A stretch of DNA of 64,000 nucleotides from Lysobacteraceae bacterium (GTDB lineage: Bacteria; Pseudomonadota; Gammaproteobacteria; Xanthomonadales; Xanthomonadaceae): contig JAEUPQ010000017.1 of NCBI GenBank assembly GCA_016789405.1, forward strand, positions 372,001 to 436,000, given 5' to 3'. The notes under the pieces are model-generated. The model was given only the letters and a program-made list of their open reading frames with translations. It made no database searches and was not told the origin of the DNA. Every line of letters begins with the position of its first letter. Position 1 is the first letter of the stretch. Positions 54,794 through 63,353 of the stretch are shown here, in pieces. Position numbers and translations under genes: made by a program.

Positions 54794-55662
54794 CGCATGG
54801 AGGTTGTCGTAGATGTTGTCTGGCGAGACCCAAAAAGACCGAAAAATTCGCGCTGCACTTGATAAATCAAGATACTCCACAATCACATGGAGAGCTGAAA
54901 CTCGCTCAGCTTTACTAGAGGAGATTGAGAAATTCGACTGGCCAAGAATTTTCCGGCGTGTGGAAGTTCCCCGTGACGATGCAACTCTCCAGATTGACCT
55001 TCACTCGGATCGCTTCTTCCATTCGATAGGTAGCGAAGGTCGGCCTGGCAGATCGATAGAGCGCGAGAGGCCAGCAACACTAATCGTTGGCATCCACCTA
55101 AATGGTACAATTTCATTCCATGCATCTGGATTTTCATCCTCGCATTCTAGTGTAGATGGGGACGGTTTCATTATCGACCTGCTTCAGTGCGCTCAAGATC
55201 TTGCTGGGATAGCCGGGAAAAATCGCATTAGGCGAGCTCTCACTTGCTTCTGTAAGCTTGCCTCAATATCCCTAACCGAGATTTCGCCCACTAGATCTAG
55301 CGGTCGGCTAATTAGCAGGCTGAGTAGTCGTTCATTTAAATTTAAATTCCTTTACTCTTCATCAGATGAGGCGAGGCGAGTAAAGGTCTCGCAGCACATG
55401 GGTTTCGCGGGCGGATTGGCTGGCGGCCTGATCAGCAGCAGCATATTTCCACTTATGGTTTCTGTTGGGCAAGGTCTCAAAGATCAGAAGAGGCATGTGC
55501 CATTTTTCCTCCAGCCTGAGTACGTACTTTTGTTTTCCTTGCTTTTGGCTATGGCGGCGCTATATGTGATAGTGAAGACAATGAGTCAGCGCTAGAATAT
55601 ATGCATTCGCTTAACAATTGCTTTGAGCCGACGACGCTTCGCGGCGTGGCTAAAATTAAGTG
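54788..55662 (+). mobile_element. Putative integron gene cassette 3
   Basis: A gene with its ribosome site immediately after the right box of the preceding attC and its stop 13 bases before the next attC. Compact, promoterless layout typical of cassettes. Confidence 0.8.
54813..55595 (+). CDS. Cassette-encoded membrane protein of unknown function
   Basis: A 260-residue protein. The N-terminal two thirds are soluble (WRAETRSALLEEIEKFDWPR; SIERERPATLIVGIHLNGT), and two hydrophobic helices lie near the C-terminus (GFAGGLAGGLISSSIFPLMV and YVLLFSLLLAMAALYVIV). The base composition is the lowest in GC of the window. GGAGG sits 10 bases before the ATG at 54813. No similarity recognised. Confidence 0.7.
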   Translation: MLSGETQKDRKIRAALDKSRYSTITWRAETRSALLEEIEKFDWPRIFRRVEVPRDDATLQIDLHSDRFFHSIGSEGRPGRSIERERPATLIVGIHLNGTISFHASGFSSSHSSVDGDGFIIDLLQCAQDLAGIAGKNRIRRALTCFCKLASISLTEISPTRSSGRLISRLSSRSFKFKFLYSSSDEARRVKVSQHMGFAGGLAGGLISSSIFPLMVSVGQGLKDQKRHVPFFLQPEYVLLFSLLLAMAALYVIVKTMSQR

Positions 55663-55668
55663 TTACAG
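55609..55668 (+). other. attC recombination site (cassette 3)
   Basis: 60 bp. Left box GCTTAAC (55609-55615, perfect RYYYAAC), AATTGCTTTGAGCCGACGAC, GCTTC loop region, GCGGCGTGGC and right box GTTACAG (55662-55668), spaced by exactly 46 nt. The inner arms GCCGACGACGC / GCGGCGTGGC pair with bulged bases. This is the clearest attC in the window. Confidence 0.9.
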
Positions 55669-55932
55669 CCTCGTGTTAGGGCGGGTTTCGTCGATGTGGG
55701 GCCATCGCATTTCGCGACACCAAGATGGATATCGCTACGCTCAACCCATCCTACAAAAGCGCCGCTGCTTGATTGCGTAAAGGTGTTCCCCGTTGTCGTC
55801 CCATCTTCGCACCGTGCTCGGCGCGTCAAGGTCGAGATGAATTGTTGCGCAAACCTTGACGCGCTTGCGCGCGATGCGGATTGGACTCGCCAACGGCGCC
55901 CACTCCGGGCGTCGGGCGAAGCGGAGTTCGTC
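55669..55932. other. Gene-free interval after cassette 3
   Basis: Contains a second GTTAGGG core-like heptamer (55675-55681), a phrase GATATCGCTACGCTCAACCC typical of dispersed intergenic repeats, and the start of module copy 2 (from 55790). I see no gene. Confidence 0.5.
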
Positions 55933-56242
55933 ATGTCCAAGCCGAAAGCGCAGTTCCAGCCTTCCAATGTCCTGCTCGTTGAAGTCCCGCCCCAGCTCAT
56001 TGCACTGTGCGAAGCCAGCGGCGCCAGCCCGCAGGCCGCGCTGCGCGGTATGGCTGCCATGGTCTGCAGTACGACGAGTGCAACCGACTGGTGCCGCTGG
56101 ATGGCTCTGGCGTGTGATGCTTCGCCGGGTGGGGATCATTTCGCGCCAGGATTTGCGAGGATATATCCAAGCGTACCGTTTTGATCGAGGCGGTACGAAA
56201 GGCCGGTGCGGTGAATCGCACCCTATGCAAACCTTGGCGCGC
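55790..56242 (+). repeat. Duplicated post-cassette module, copy 2
   Basis: Second copy of the module at 47561-48026: the hairpin (arms 55820-55832 and 55853-55864), the small gene (frameshifted here), a GGTGCG/CGCACC hairpin with compensating changes, and a closing CAAACCTTGGCGCGC. Divergence is greatest in the last 150 bases. Confidence 0.8.
55933..56184 (+). pseudogene. Frameshifted second copy of the 63-codon gene
   Basis: The first 45 codons (SKPKAQFQPSNVLLVEVP, ALCEASGASPQAALRGMAAM) match the intact gene at 47705. Copy 1 reads ATGGTCTGCGGTCTGCAATA; here one GGTCTGC heptamer is missing, a 7-base deletion between direct repeats that shifts the frame. The altered tail runs to 56184 and is unlike copy 1. 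Confidence 0.7.
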
Positions 56243-56279
56243 GTGGGCGCGATCCGATTCTGCACGGAGGGAGTTGCGC

Positions 56280-56693
56280 ATGGACATCGAGTATTTCTAC
56301 AAGGTTGCCGGTCTTCTCGGCGCCACCATCGCATGGTTGCATCAGGTCAGGACGAAATCGCGCCGCGACAAGATCAAGCTGGATCTGGAAATACTGGAGA
56401 AAGCCAGAGACCTTCTCGGGCGCGAGAGCAGGACTGCCCTGCTGGTCGAGAAATCCATCGAGCGCAGGGGGGATGTGATCTACGGGGATCGGTCTGAAGG
56501 TGGAAGTGGGACGGCGGTGTCCTGGGCTGATCTCTCTGTATTCTTCATTTGCCTGCTCGGTGCGTACGGCTTCGCCTCCGAGGGAGCCGATGCCAAAATC
56601 TGGCACCTCGTCGTTGCCGGTGTACTTGCCTTCATCGGGGTAGGCGCCTTGCTCAATGCGATCGAGCACGGGCGTCGTGCCAGGAGTCCCTGA
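56280..56693 (+). CDS. Small membrane protein of unknown function
   Basis: A 137-residue protein. A short N-terminal hydrophobic stretch (YFYKVAGLLGATIAWLH), a charged helical middle (KSRRDKIKLDLEILEKARDL) and two C-terminal helices (ADLSVFFICLLGAYGFA; WHLVVAGVLAFIGVGALL). GGAGGGAG lies 7-14 bases before the ATG, deciding the start at 56280. It begins right after module copy 2. Confidence 0.68.
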   Translation: MDIEYFYKVAGLLGATIAWLHQVRTKSRRDKIKLDLEILEKARDLLGRESRTALLVEKSIERRGDVIYGDRSEGGSGTAVSWADLSVFFICLLGAYGFASEGADAKIWHLVVAGVLAFIGVGALLNAIEHGRRARSP

Positions 56694-56765
56694 CCTATTC
56701 ATGCAATCTGCGATATCGCGGTTCGACCTCGGCCGGATGTTCGGACGAGCAGAGAGGAAATAAGA

Positions 56766-57005
56766 ATGTCCAGGCCCATAAGGACGACCGACCTCGCGCA
56801 TGAAGCCGCACAGGGCAGAGTCGCCCTCTGGCTGGATGTGGACGACCTTCGATGGCTGGCGACGCATTGTGCCTGTACGGACATCACGCCGGAGGCCGAG
56901 AGAGAGCGCTGCGGACGAATCCGTTTTCGTGCGAGCGCAGCCCTGCACAAGGCGGGTGTGCTTTTGAATGCGGGAGATGAGACGGCGCCATCACCCGCAG
57001 GATAG
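56766..57005 (+). CDS. Small hypothetical protein
   Basis: A 79-residue soluble protein (TTDLAHEAAQGRVALWLDVD, then RWLATHCACTDITPEAERER), mostly helical. GAGAGGAAATAAGA gives a reasonable ribosome site. The sequence looks protein-like, but I recognise no family. Confidence 0.5.
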   Translation: MSRPIRTTDLAHEAAQGRVALWLDVDDLRWLATHCACTDITPEAERERCGRIRFRASAALHKAGVLLNAGDETAPSPAG

Positions 57006-57104
57006 GGTGGCTTGCCGAATGCTTTCCTGGCTCGCAATCGGATCGATTCCGTTGGTCAGGTCGAGTCACGAGAATATTGTTGCGAATTTCAAGAGGAAGA
57101 CGTC

Positions 57105-57662
57105 ATGGGGCACCTGACCTTCAGCATCAACGTCACCCTCGACGGCTGTGTCGATCACGAGGAAGGCATTGCTGACGACGAGACGCACGCTTTCTTCACC
57201 CGCCTCATGGACGAGCACGGAGCGATGCTGTGGGGGCGCGTCACCTACGAGATGATGGAGTGCTACTGGCCCATGGTCGCGCGCGGCGACGCGGAGGCGC
57301 CGCCGGCGATGCGCGAGTGGGCGGTCAAGCTGGAGTCCAAGCCGAAATACGTGGTGTCATCGACGCGACAGGACTTCCCGTGGGCCAATAGCTACCACAT
57401 CGCCGGGGACCTGCGCGCCGGTGTGCAGCAGCTCAAGGACGCGACACCGGATGGCGTGTTGCTCGGCAGCGGCAAGCTCGCGGCCGAACTGGATCGGATG
57501 GACTTGATCGACGAATACAGGTTGCTCATCCATCCGAGGATCGCCGGTCACGGTCCGACGCTTTACGAGCAGGGACTGTTGGGCACCCGGCGTCTCGATC
57601 TGGTCTCGGCCCAACCACTCCGCAATGGCGTGGTGGCCGTGCACTATCGGCGGGCCCGCTGA
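57105..57662 (+). CDS. Dihydrofolate reductase family protein (RibD C-terminal-like)
   Basis: A 185-residue reductase-fold protein. FSINVTLDGCVDHEEG, MLWGRVTYEMMECYWP and GVLLGSGKLAAEL with LIDEYRLLIHPRIAGHGPTL are the standard motifs; the family uses NAD(P)H, substrate not predictable. GAGGAAGACGTC precedes the ATG at 57105; the frame runs upstream to 57012 without a ribosome site. Confidence 0.9.
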   Translation: MGHLTFSINVTLDGCVDHEEGIADDETHAFFTRLMDEHGAMLWGRVTYEMMECYWPMVARGDAEAPPAMREWAVKLESKPKYVVSSTRQDFPWANSYHIAGDLRAGVQQLKDATPDGVLLGSGKLAAELDRMDLIDEYRLLIHPRIAGHGPTLYEQGLLGTRRLDLVSAQPLRNGVVAVHYRRAR

Positions 57663-57760
57663 TACGGGAATTGGGCGAGCTGCTGGATGCCCAGCCCTGG
57701 TCAATATCATTTCGCTGCTCTGCCAGCACCGGCAAGTAGCCTTTCTACAAGGGATTGCAC

Positions 57761-58207
57761 ATGGAAGTATTGCCGTTTGAAATGGGGCGGGATCTTCGTC
57801 TTTACATCGAAGGCAGCACAGAGGCCTTCCTGAATTCGTATCCTGGTGTTTCTGTGTCGTCTGATATTGCCCGTGACATCGAGGCAGGTGTAAGAGCGCT
57901 GGCCAGTTCAAGTGAATCGGTCGCGTTTACGCTGTGTGATGACAGACCGATCGGCTTTGTCGTGGTCTCCATGCGCTGGTTTTATGTCATCCGGCAGGGG
58001 TACGTCGATAGCATTTTCGTATGTCCGGAGAAACGGGGGATTGGCGCAAGTCGCTATTTGTTGCGAGCTGCAGAGCTATGGAGTTTCAGGAATGGTGCGC
58101 GAACGATCGCGCTCGATGTTTCTCTGTCAAATCACCATGCAATTCAGGCGTATCGATCAGCAGGCTATTCGGAGATGCGAGTCCAAATGGAAAAGTCAAT
58201 TAATTGA
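57761..58207 (+). CDS. GNAT family N-acetyltransferase
   Basis: A 148-residue acetyltransferase. The acetyl-CoA loop is FVCPEKRGIGASRYLLRAAE (usual Q/RxxGxG) and motif B is NHHAIQAYRSAGYSEM. AAGGGA upstream sets the ATG at 57761. GC is slightly lower than in the neighbours. Substrate unknown. Confidence 0.86.
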   Translation: MEVLPFEMGRDLRLYIEGSTEAFLNSYPGVSVSSDIARDIEAGVRALASSSESVAFTLCDDRPIGFVVVSMRWFYVIRQGYVDSIFVCPEKRGIGASRYLLRAAELWSFRNGARTIALDVSLSNHHAIQAYRSAGYSEMRVQMEKSIN

Positions 58208-58538
58208 GATTTTCCAGGGACGAGTTTTCGTGCCGGGCGTGATCGCTGAATGGGTTCAAACTGGCATTGCGTAATGAGTTTTTGGTGGCGGCTTGGTCGC
58301 TGACGCGTTGCCGCTCCGCAGTAGCGGCCGTGACGATCCGCCCCCCCGCGCTGCAGGCTGCATTCCTGCTGGTAGGAGTCTGCTTGCCGGCATCGCCGGG
58401 CGGCAGGCTTTGCGGAATCGAACATGCCGGCGGTAGCATGTCCGGCGGCGGGCTTTCGGTCCGAAGTCCATGTCATCGATCGCGTCGGCGTCGTTCTGCG
58501 GCGCTGGCCGGATTGCGCGCACGGCGCGAAGGAGAATC
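58208..58538. other. Gene-free interval
   Basis: About 330 bases of mixed composition. One open frame (58267-58554) lacks a ribosome site and has a low-complexity Arg/Ser tail. I find no promoter, hairpin or attC here. Confidence 0.4.
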
Positions 58539-58856
58539 GTGGGAAGCGAGGTGATTTCAGGTCTTTTCGCGCTGTCCGGGGCGCTGCTGGGTGGGTTGAT
58601 CAGCTACGCGACGACGCGCATCGATCGGCGCTGGGGGCGTGCCGAGCGGCACATCGCGCAGTTGTGCGACCAGGTGGCCGCGTACTACCAGCTGGAGCAG
58701 CTCTACAAGGAAGAGCTGGCGAAGCTGGATCCTGCGGGACGCAGCGCGAAGACCATCATGGAAGACATGCGCACGCGCGTGGCCCAGTCCGGTGAATTCG
58801 AGCGGCCATCGATGACCTCGCTGTCCGCCACCAGACTGCGTCGAGAGTGGACCTGA
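58539..58856 (+). CDS. Small membrane-anchored hypothetical protein
   Basis: A 105-residue protein with one N-terminal helix (ISGLFALSGALLGGLISYAT) and a charged helical cytoplasmic region (YYQLEQLYKEELAKLDPAGR). The start is uncertain: GTG at 58539 after GGAGA is chosen, GTG at 58551 and ATG at 58470 are alternatives. Its TGA overlaps the next ATG, so the pair is translationally coupled. Confidence 0.6.
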   Translation: MGSEVISGLFALSGALLGGLISYATTRIDRRWGRAERHIAQLCDQVAAYYQLEQLYKEELAKLDPAGRSAKTIMEDMRTRVAQSGEFERPSMTSLSATRLRREWT

Positions 58857-59203
58857 TGAAACGTATCGCCGTCCTGCTGTTGCCTCTGCTGGCCTGGCCC
58901 GGGATCGCTGCCGCCGCCAATGGCATGCTGACCCTGGTGGTCGGCATTCCCATGCTGCTGTGTCTGTCGGTCGTGCTGGGGCTGTTGCTGCCACTGCGAT
59001 CCCGCAAGCCGGTCCGCATTGCATCGATCGTGCTGGCCGTACCTGTGCTGGCGTACGCGGCGTACATCGCGCTTGATGCGACCAGGTTGCTGCGAAATCT
59101 GGGCTCGGAGAATTCGATGATCGGCCTGGCTTTCTTCGGGCTGATGCTGCTGTCCTGTCTTCTGTTCTTTCTGGTCATGCGCGGGCGTTCGGCGGCGGGC
59201 TGA
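58856..59203 (+). CDS. Small polytopic membrane protein
   Basis: A 115-residue protein with four predicted helices (RIAVLLLPLLAWPGIAAAA; LTLVVGIPMLLCLSVVLGLL; SIVLAVPVLAYAAYIAL; GLAFFGLMLLSCLLFFLVM). It begins in a TGATG overlap with the upstream gene. No family recognised. Confidence 0.65.
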   Translation: MKRIAVLLLPLLAWPGIAAAANGMLTLVVGIPMLLCLSVVLGLLLPLRSRKPVRIASIVLAVPVLAYAAYIALDATRLLRNLGSENSMIGLAFFGLMLLSCLLFFLVMRGRSAAG

Positions 59204-59296
59204 GCGTGCTTCATTGCTGCCGGGCAGGCGGCATGGCAACCTGCGCGCCATGCCCTCCCTGGGGGCCATCCGTCACGAGTCCGCGAGAGGCGCGCC

Positions 59297-59524
59297 ATGA
59301 GCAGGGAGGATGTGATTGCGCTTGCCCTCCGGGCCTTTTCGATTTTCCTGCTGGTCTCGGTGGTGCGTACGTTCCCGGGCGCGATCGCGCTCATCGACCA
59401 GGCAGAGCCCAAGCCGTCGCTGGCGCTGGTCGCGCTGGTCTCGGTGTTGAGCCTCGCCCTGTGCGTCTACCTGTGGTGCTTCCCGCTGACGGTGGCGAGG
59501 ACGTTGCTGCCGGCGATGCGCTAG
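59297..59524 (+). CDS. Small membrane protein
   Basis: A 75-residue protein with two helices (ALRAFSIFLLVSVVRTFPGA; LALVALVSVLSLALCVYLWC). CGAGAGG lies about 6 bases before the ATG. Function unknown; same strand as its neighbours. Confidence 0.55.
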   Translation: MSREDVIALALRAFSIFLLVSVVRTFPGAIALIDQAEPKPSLALVALVSVLSLALCVYLWCFPLTVARTLLPAMR

Positions 59525-59553
59525 CCGCGTTCCGATCAATCCAGTATCCGACC

Positions 59554-60015
59554 ATGAACGAAAAACACCTGGCACAGAACCAGCGAATCGCGGACAACAT
59601 CCGCTCGCATGGCTGGCATTGCCTGCATGTCCTGCCTGTCGAGGACCATCAGGACTGCTTCACCTATTCGATCGGCTTCGGCGAATCCTGCAATGCTCCG
59701 GAAGTCCTGATTTTCGGGATGCCGCGAGAGAAGGCGCAGGCCGTGCTCAACGAGTGCGCGTGGCTGCTCAGGAATGGCCACGCAATCCGCACGGATGTCG
59801 CAGACGGCAACATCCTGACCGGCGGTTACAGCGTCATGTTCAAGTCCATCAAGCCCGAGCATTTCGACGACTACCTGGGCACGGCTGTTCGTTACTACCA
59901 GGGCAAGCCTTTCGAGGCCGTCGTCATGTTCTTTCCCGACAGACAGCACCGCTTTCCGTGGGATGAGGGCTACGACTACATTCCGATGGACGAGGCGCTG
60001 GCCATCGTGAGGTAG
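59554..60015 (+). CDS. DUF4262 domain-containing protein
   Basis: A 153-residue soluble protein. GWHCLHVLPVEDHQDCFTYS followed by IGFGESCNAPEVLIFGMP is the DUF4262 opening; the family occurs in scattered accessory loci and its biochemistry is unknown. The ATG at 59554 starts MNEKHLAQNQRIADNIRSHG; the frame runs far upstream without support. Confidence 0.85.
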   Translation: MNEKHLAQNQRIADNIRSHGWHCLHVLPVEDHQDCFTYSIGFGESCNAPEVLIFGMPREKAQAVLNECAWLLRNGHAIRTDVADGNILTGGYSVMFKSIKPEHFDDYLGTAVRYYQGKPFEAVVMFFPDRQHRFPWDEGYDYIPMDEALAIVR

Positions 60016-60065
60016 CGCATCCGAACCGGGGTCTGCGTCTCGGCTCCGTACAGGATCAGACATCC

Positions 60066-60491
60066 ATGACATGCGTCCTTCGAGCGAGCGGAACGGATTT
60101 CGACGTGGATGTGTTCGTCGCCACGTCCGCACTGACTCCCCATTCGATCTGGCGGCGAGGGGCATCACGTTATCCGCAAGCCAGCCCGGGTGGCGATAGG
60201 CATGACACATCCGGACTTCGCATCCTTGTGAGCAAGGCGGAGTTTTCCGATCTTTCGCTGCAGGTCGCGGACGCCGTCGAGTTCCTGCAGCAGCACCACG
60301 ACGCAGTCCGGACGCTGGCTGCGAATGAAGGCGTGACGTACGCGTGTCTGGATTTCGCCGCCGAGATGTCGCCGCCGGGCTGGGCGTCCTTCACGTTCCC
60401 GCCGGAACTGCTGCCCCTGGCGGGTGCGGCAGGCGTGTCGGTTTGTCTGTCGGTGTATCCGGTCGATGTGGAAGCAAGTGATGATGGATAA
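60066..60491 (+). CDS. Conserved hypothetical protein
   Basis: A 141-residue soluble protein (TCVLRASGTDFDVDVFVATS, then GLRILVSKAEFSDLSLQVAD and AVEFLQQHHDAVRTLAANEG). The pattern looks conserved, and I recall similar proteins annotated only as hypothetical. It starts 50 bases after the DUF4262 gene. A CTT microsatellite lies just past its stop. Confidence 0.65.
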   Translation: MTCVLRASGTDFDVDVFVATSALTPHSIWRRGASRYPQASPGGDRHDTSGLRILVSKAEFSDLSLQVADAVEFLQQHHDAVRTLAANEGVTYACLDFAAEMSPPGWASFTFPPELLPLAGAAGVSVCLSVYPVDVEASDDG

Positions 60492-60498
60492 CCTGATG

Positions 60499-60526
60499 CT
60501 TCTTCTTCTTCTTCTTCTTCTTCTTC
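60499..60526 (+). repeat. CTT trinucleotide microsatellite
   Basis: Nine consecutive CTT units plus one base, between the stop at 60491 and the next ATG at 60588. The tract is untranslated, so length changes would alter only spacing or mRNA. Confidence 0.95.
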
Positions 60527-60587
60527 GCGCTGGCAAAATGATCGCCAGCATGCCCGGCACATCTTCTCTTCAGTCATCATCGACACC

Positions 60588-60983
60588 ATGACCACCTACC
60601 ATGCCAGTTGCACCTGCGGGCAGCTCACCCTCAGCGCCGAGGGCGAGCCGACGCGCATCTCTGTCTGCCATTGCCTGAACTGCCAGCGGCGCTCGGGCAG
60701 CGCGTTCGCGGTGCAGGCGCGGTTCGCGAATACGGCGGTGGTGATCCGGGGCATCAGCAGGGAATACGCGCTGGCCGGCGACGAAGGCGGTATCGCGCGG
60801 TTCCAATTCTGCCCCGAGTGCGGTGCGACGGTGTACTACCGGGTGGATGCCTTGCCGGACGAAGTGGCCGTTCCGGTCGGTGCCTTCGCCGATCCGAATT
60901 TCCCTCCGCCCACCATCTCGAACTACGGCGAGCGCATGCATCGCTGGCTGCGGCTGGATGAGGGGATCGAGCAGCGTTTCTAG
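60588..60983 (+). CDS. GFA (glutathione-dependent formaldehyde-activating-like) family protein
   Basis: A 131-residue zinc-binding protein. The three cysteine sets are CTCGQL, CHCLNCQRRSGSAF and CPECGATVYY, all intact. Most members are not proven formaldehyde enzymes and bind zinc structurally. A CATCGACACC leader has only a weak ribosome site. Confidence 0.92.
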   Translation: MTTYHASCTCGQLTLSAEGEPTRISVCHCLNCQRRSGSAFAVQARFANTAVVIRGISREYALAGDEGGIARFQFCPECGATVYYRVDALPDEVAVPVGAFADPNFPPPTISNYGERMHRWLRLDEGIEQRF

Positions 60984-61049
60984 CTGCGCATGCGTTGCTT
61001 TCGCGTGACCCCGGTTTCGCGCGTTGCGCGGACCCGGGCTACGGGGCTT

Positions 61050-62501
61050 CTATGGGGCTTCGTCTTCCTTCGATGATTGCGCGCCGGGTGCGCGCACCAC
61101 GGTCACGGTGCACGGCGCTTCGGCGACGACGCGTGCGGAGACGCTGCCGAGCAGGCGGCGGACGCCGGTGATGCCGCGTGCGCCCATCACGAGGTGATCG
61201 ACGCCGTTGTCGCGGGCGTAGTCGAGCAATGCGTGGGCGGGGTCGCTGTGTTCGAGGACATGGAACGTCACGCGGTCTTCGCCGAGGGCGAGCGGGCGAA
61301 CCCAGTCGCGCAGCGCGATCAGTCGCTTGACGTGGCGATTGCGGCCTTCGGCGTCGAGATTGCTGTCCAGGCCGATGCGCGCGACGCGCATGACGGTCAC
61401 GCAGGCGAGCCGGGCATGGGGGAACGTCGAGACGATGCGCCGCACGTTGGCGCGCAGGGCCTCGCACAGCGCCGCATCTTCGTGCTTCAGATCGATGGCG
61501 ACCATCAGCAGTGGCGCATGGTCGAGGTGGTCGCCGACGCTGTCGCGCTGCACGCGGTCGCGTCCGACGTTGCGCCACCAGCGCTTGATGACGGTGACGC
61601 GTCCGTCGCGCTGGCTGCGGTCGGCGCGTTCGGTGAGCGGCACCTGTTCGGGATGCAGCAGGTCGTGCGCGAGTTGTGCTGCGGTCGCGTGACGCGCATC
61701 GGGGTCGACCTCGAGGCAGCGCAGGATGGTTTCCTGCAGCCAGCGCGGGATGTCCGGCCGCAGCGCGCGCGGCGGCACCGGATCGCGATACAGGCGACGG
61801 CGCAGTCCGGCATCGCTGGTCGGATTGCCGAAAGGCCGTTCGCCGGTGGCGAGGTGGTAGAGCGTCACGCCGAGTGCGAACAGGTCGCTGCGCGGTTCGT
61901 CGCGCACGCCGAGCACCTGTTCCGGCGCGATGTAGGGCCCGGTGCCGATCGGCACGTTGAACTGTTCCGCAAGCAGGTCGGGCAGGTGCGCGTGATGCGA
62001 GAGGCCGAAGTCGATCAGTGCGATGTTGCCGTCATGAGGCGGACCGTTGTCCTGCACGGCATGGGGCCGGCGCAGCAGGTTGCTCGGCTTGATGTCGAGA
62101 TGGATCACGCCCTGCTGGTGCAGCGCATGGATGGCGTTCGCCGCGAGCGATCCCAGCATCGCGACCTGCATGTGCGGCAGCGGCGAGCGATCGAGCAGGG
62201 GCCGGAGCGTTTCGCCGGACAGGTGCTCCATCACCAGCCAGGGCTGGTCTTCATGGTCGCCGGACGCGACGAAGCGCGGCACGTGCGGACCGGTGAGACG
62301 CGGCAGGATCATCTTCTCGACTTCGAAGCCGACGATCTGCGTGGCCGCTTCCCCGTACCCGACGCGCGCCAGCTTCATCAGCAGCGGCATGGTGTGTTCG
62401 GGATGCGAGACGCGCCACAGCGTGGCCATGCCGCCTTCGTGCAGCGGCACGATCAGCGTGAACCCACCGATCTCCAGCCCGGGGACCAGGCGTACGGGCA
62501 T
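61050..62501 (-). CDS. Ser/Thr protein kinase fused to a universal stress protein domain
   Basis: A 483-residue cytoplasmic fusion. Residues about 10-270 form a Hanks-type kinase: Gly-loop LHEGGMATLWRV, Lys in LLMKLARV, catalytic loop HLDIKPSN (about 133-140; Leu replaces the usual Arg of HRD), IDFGLS (about 163), and GTGPYIAPEQV. From about 325 a UspA domain follows, ending VMGARGITGVRRLLGSVSAR, which keeps the ATP-binding G-x2-G-x9-GS pattern. The non-RD loop suggests activation without loop phosphorylation. Its ATG lies one base after the phosphoesterase stop. Confidence 0.9.
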   Translation of the reverse strand: MPVRLVPGLEIGGFTLIVPLHEGGMATLWRVSHPEHTMPLLMKLARVGYGEAATQIVGFEVEKMILPRLTGPHVPRFVASGDHEDQPWLVMEHLSGETLRPLLDRSPLPHMQVAMLGSLAANAIHALHQQGVIHLDIKPSNLLRRPHAVQDNGPPHDGNIALIDFGLSHHAHLPDLLAEQFNVPIGTGPYIAPEQVLGVRDEPRSDLFALGVTLYHLATGERPFGNPTSDAGLRRRLYRDPVPPRALRPDIPRWLQETILRCLEVDPDARHATAAQLAHDLLHPEQVPLTERADRSQRDGRVTVIKRWWRNVGRDRVQRDSVGDHLDHAPLLMVAIDLKHEDAALCEALRANVRRIVSTFPHARLACVTVMRVARIGLDSNLDAEGRNRHVKRLIALRDWVRPLALGEDRVTFHVLEHSDPAHALLDYARDNGVDHLVMGARGITGVRRLLGSVSARVVAEAPCTVTVVRAPGAQSSKEDEAP

Positions 62502-62502
62502 G

Positions 62503-63264
<762 letters not shown>

Positions 63265-63353
63265 GCGTCGTGTCGGATGGAAGTGACGCCCATGCTAATC
63301 GCCGGCCTTGCGGCCGGCGATAGGCGGATGGTCGTACGTCGCTATGGTCGGGC

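Noticed and set aside
45886..56693. An integron integrase or transposase in the accessory region
   Set aside because: No tyrosine recombinase, DDE transposase or resolvase motif is seen on either strand; the cassettes are orphan within this window.
58267..58554. A 95-codon plus-strand frame
   Set aside because: No ribosome site, a low-complexity Arg/Ser tail, and it overlaps the better start of the next gene.
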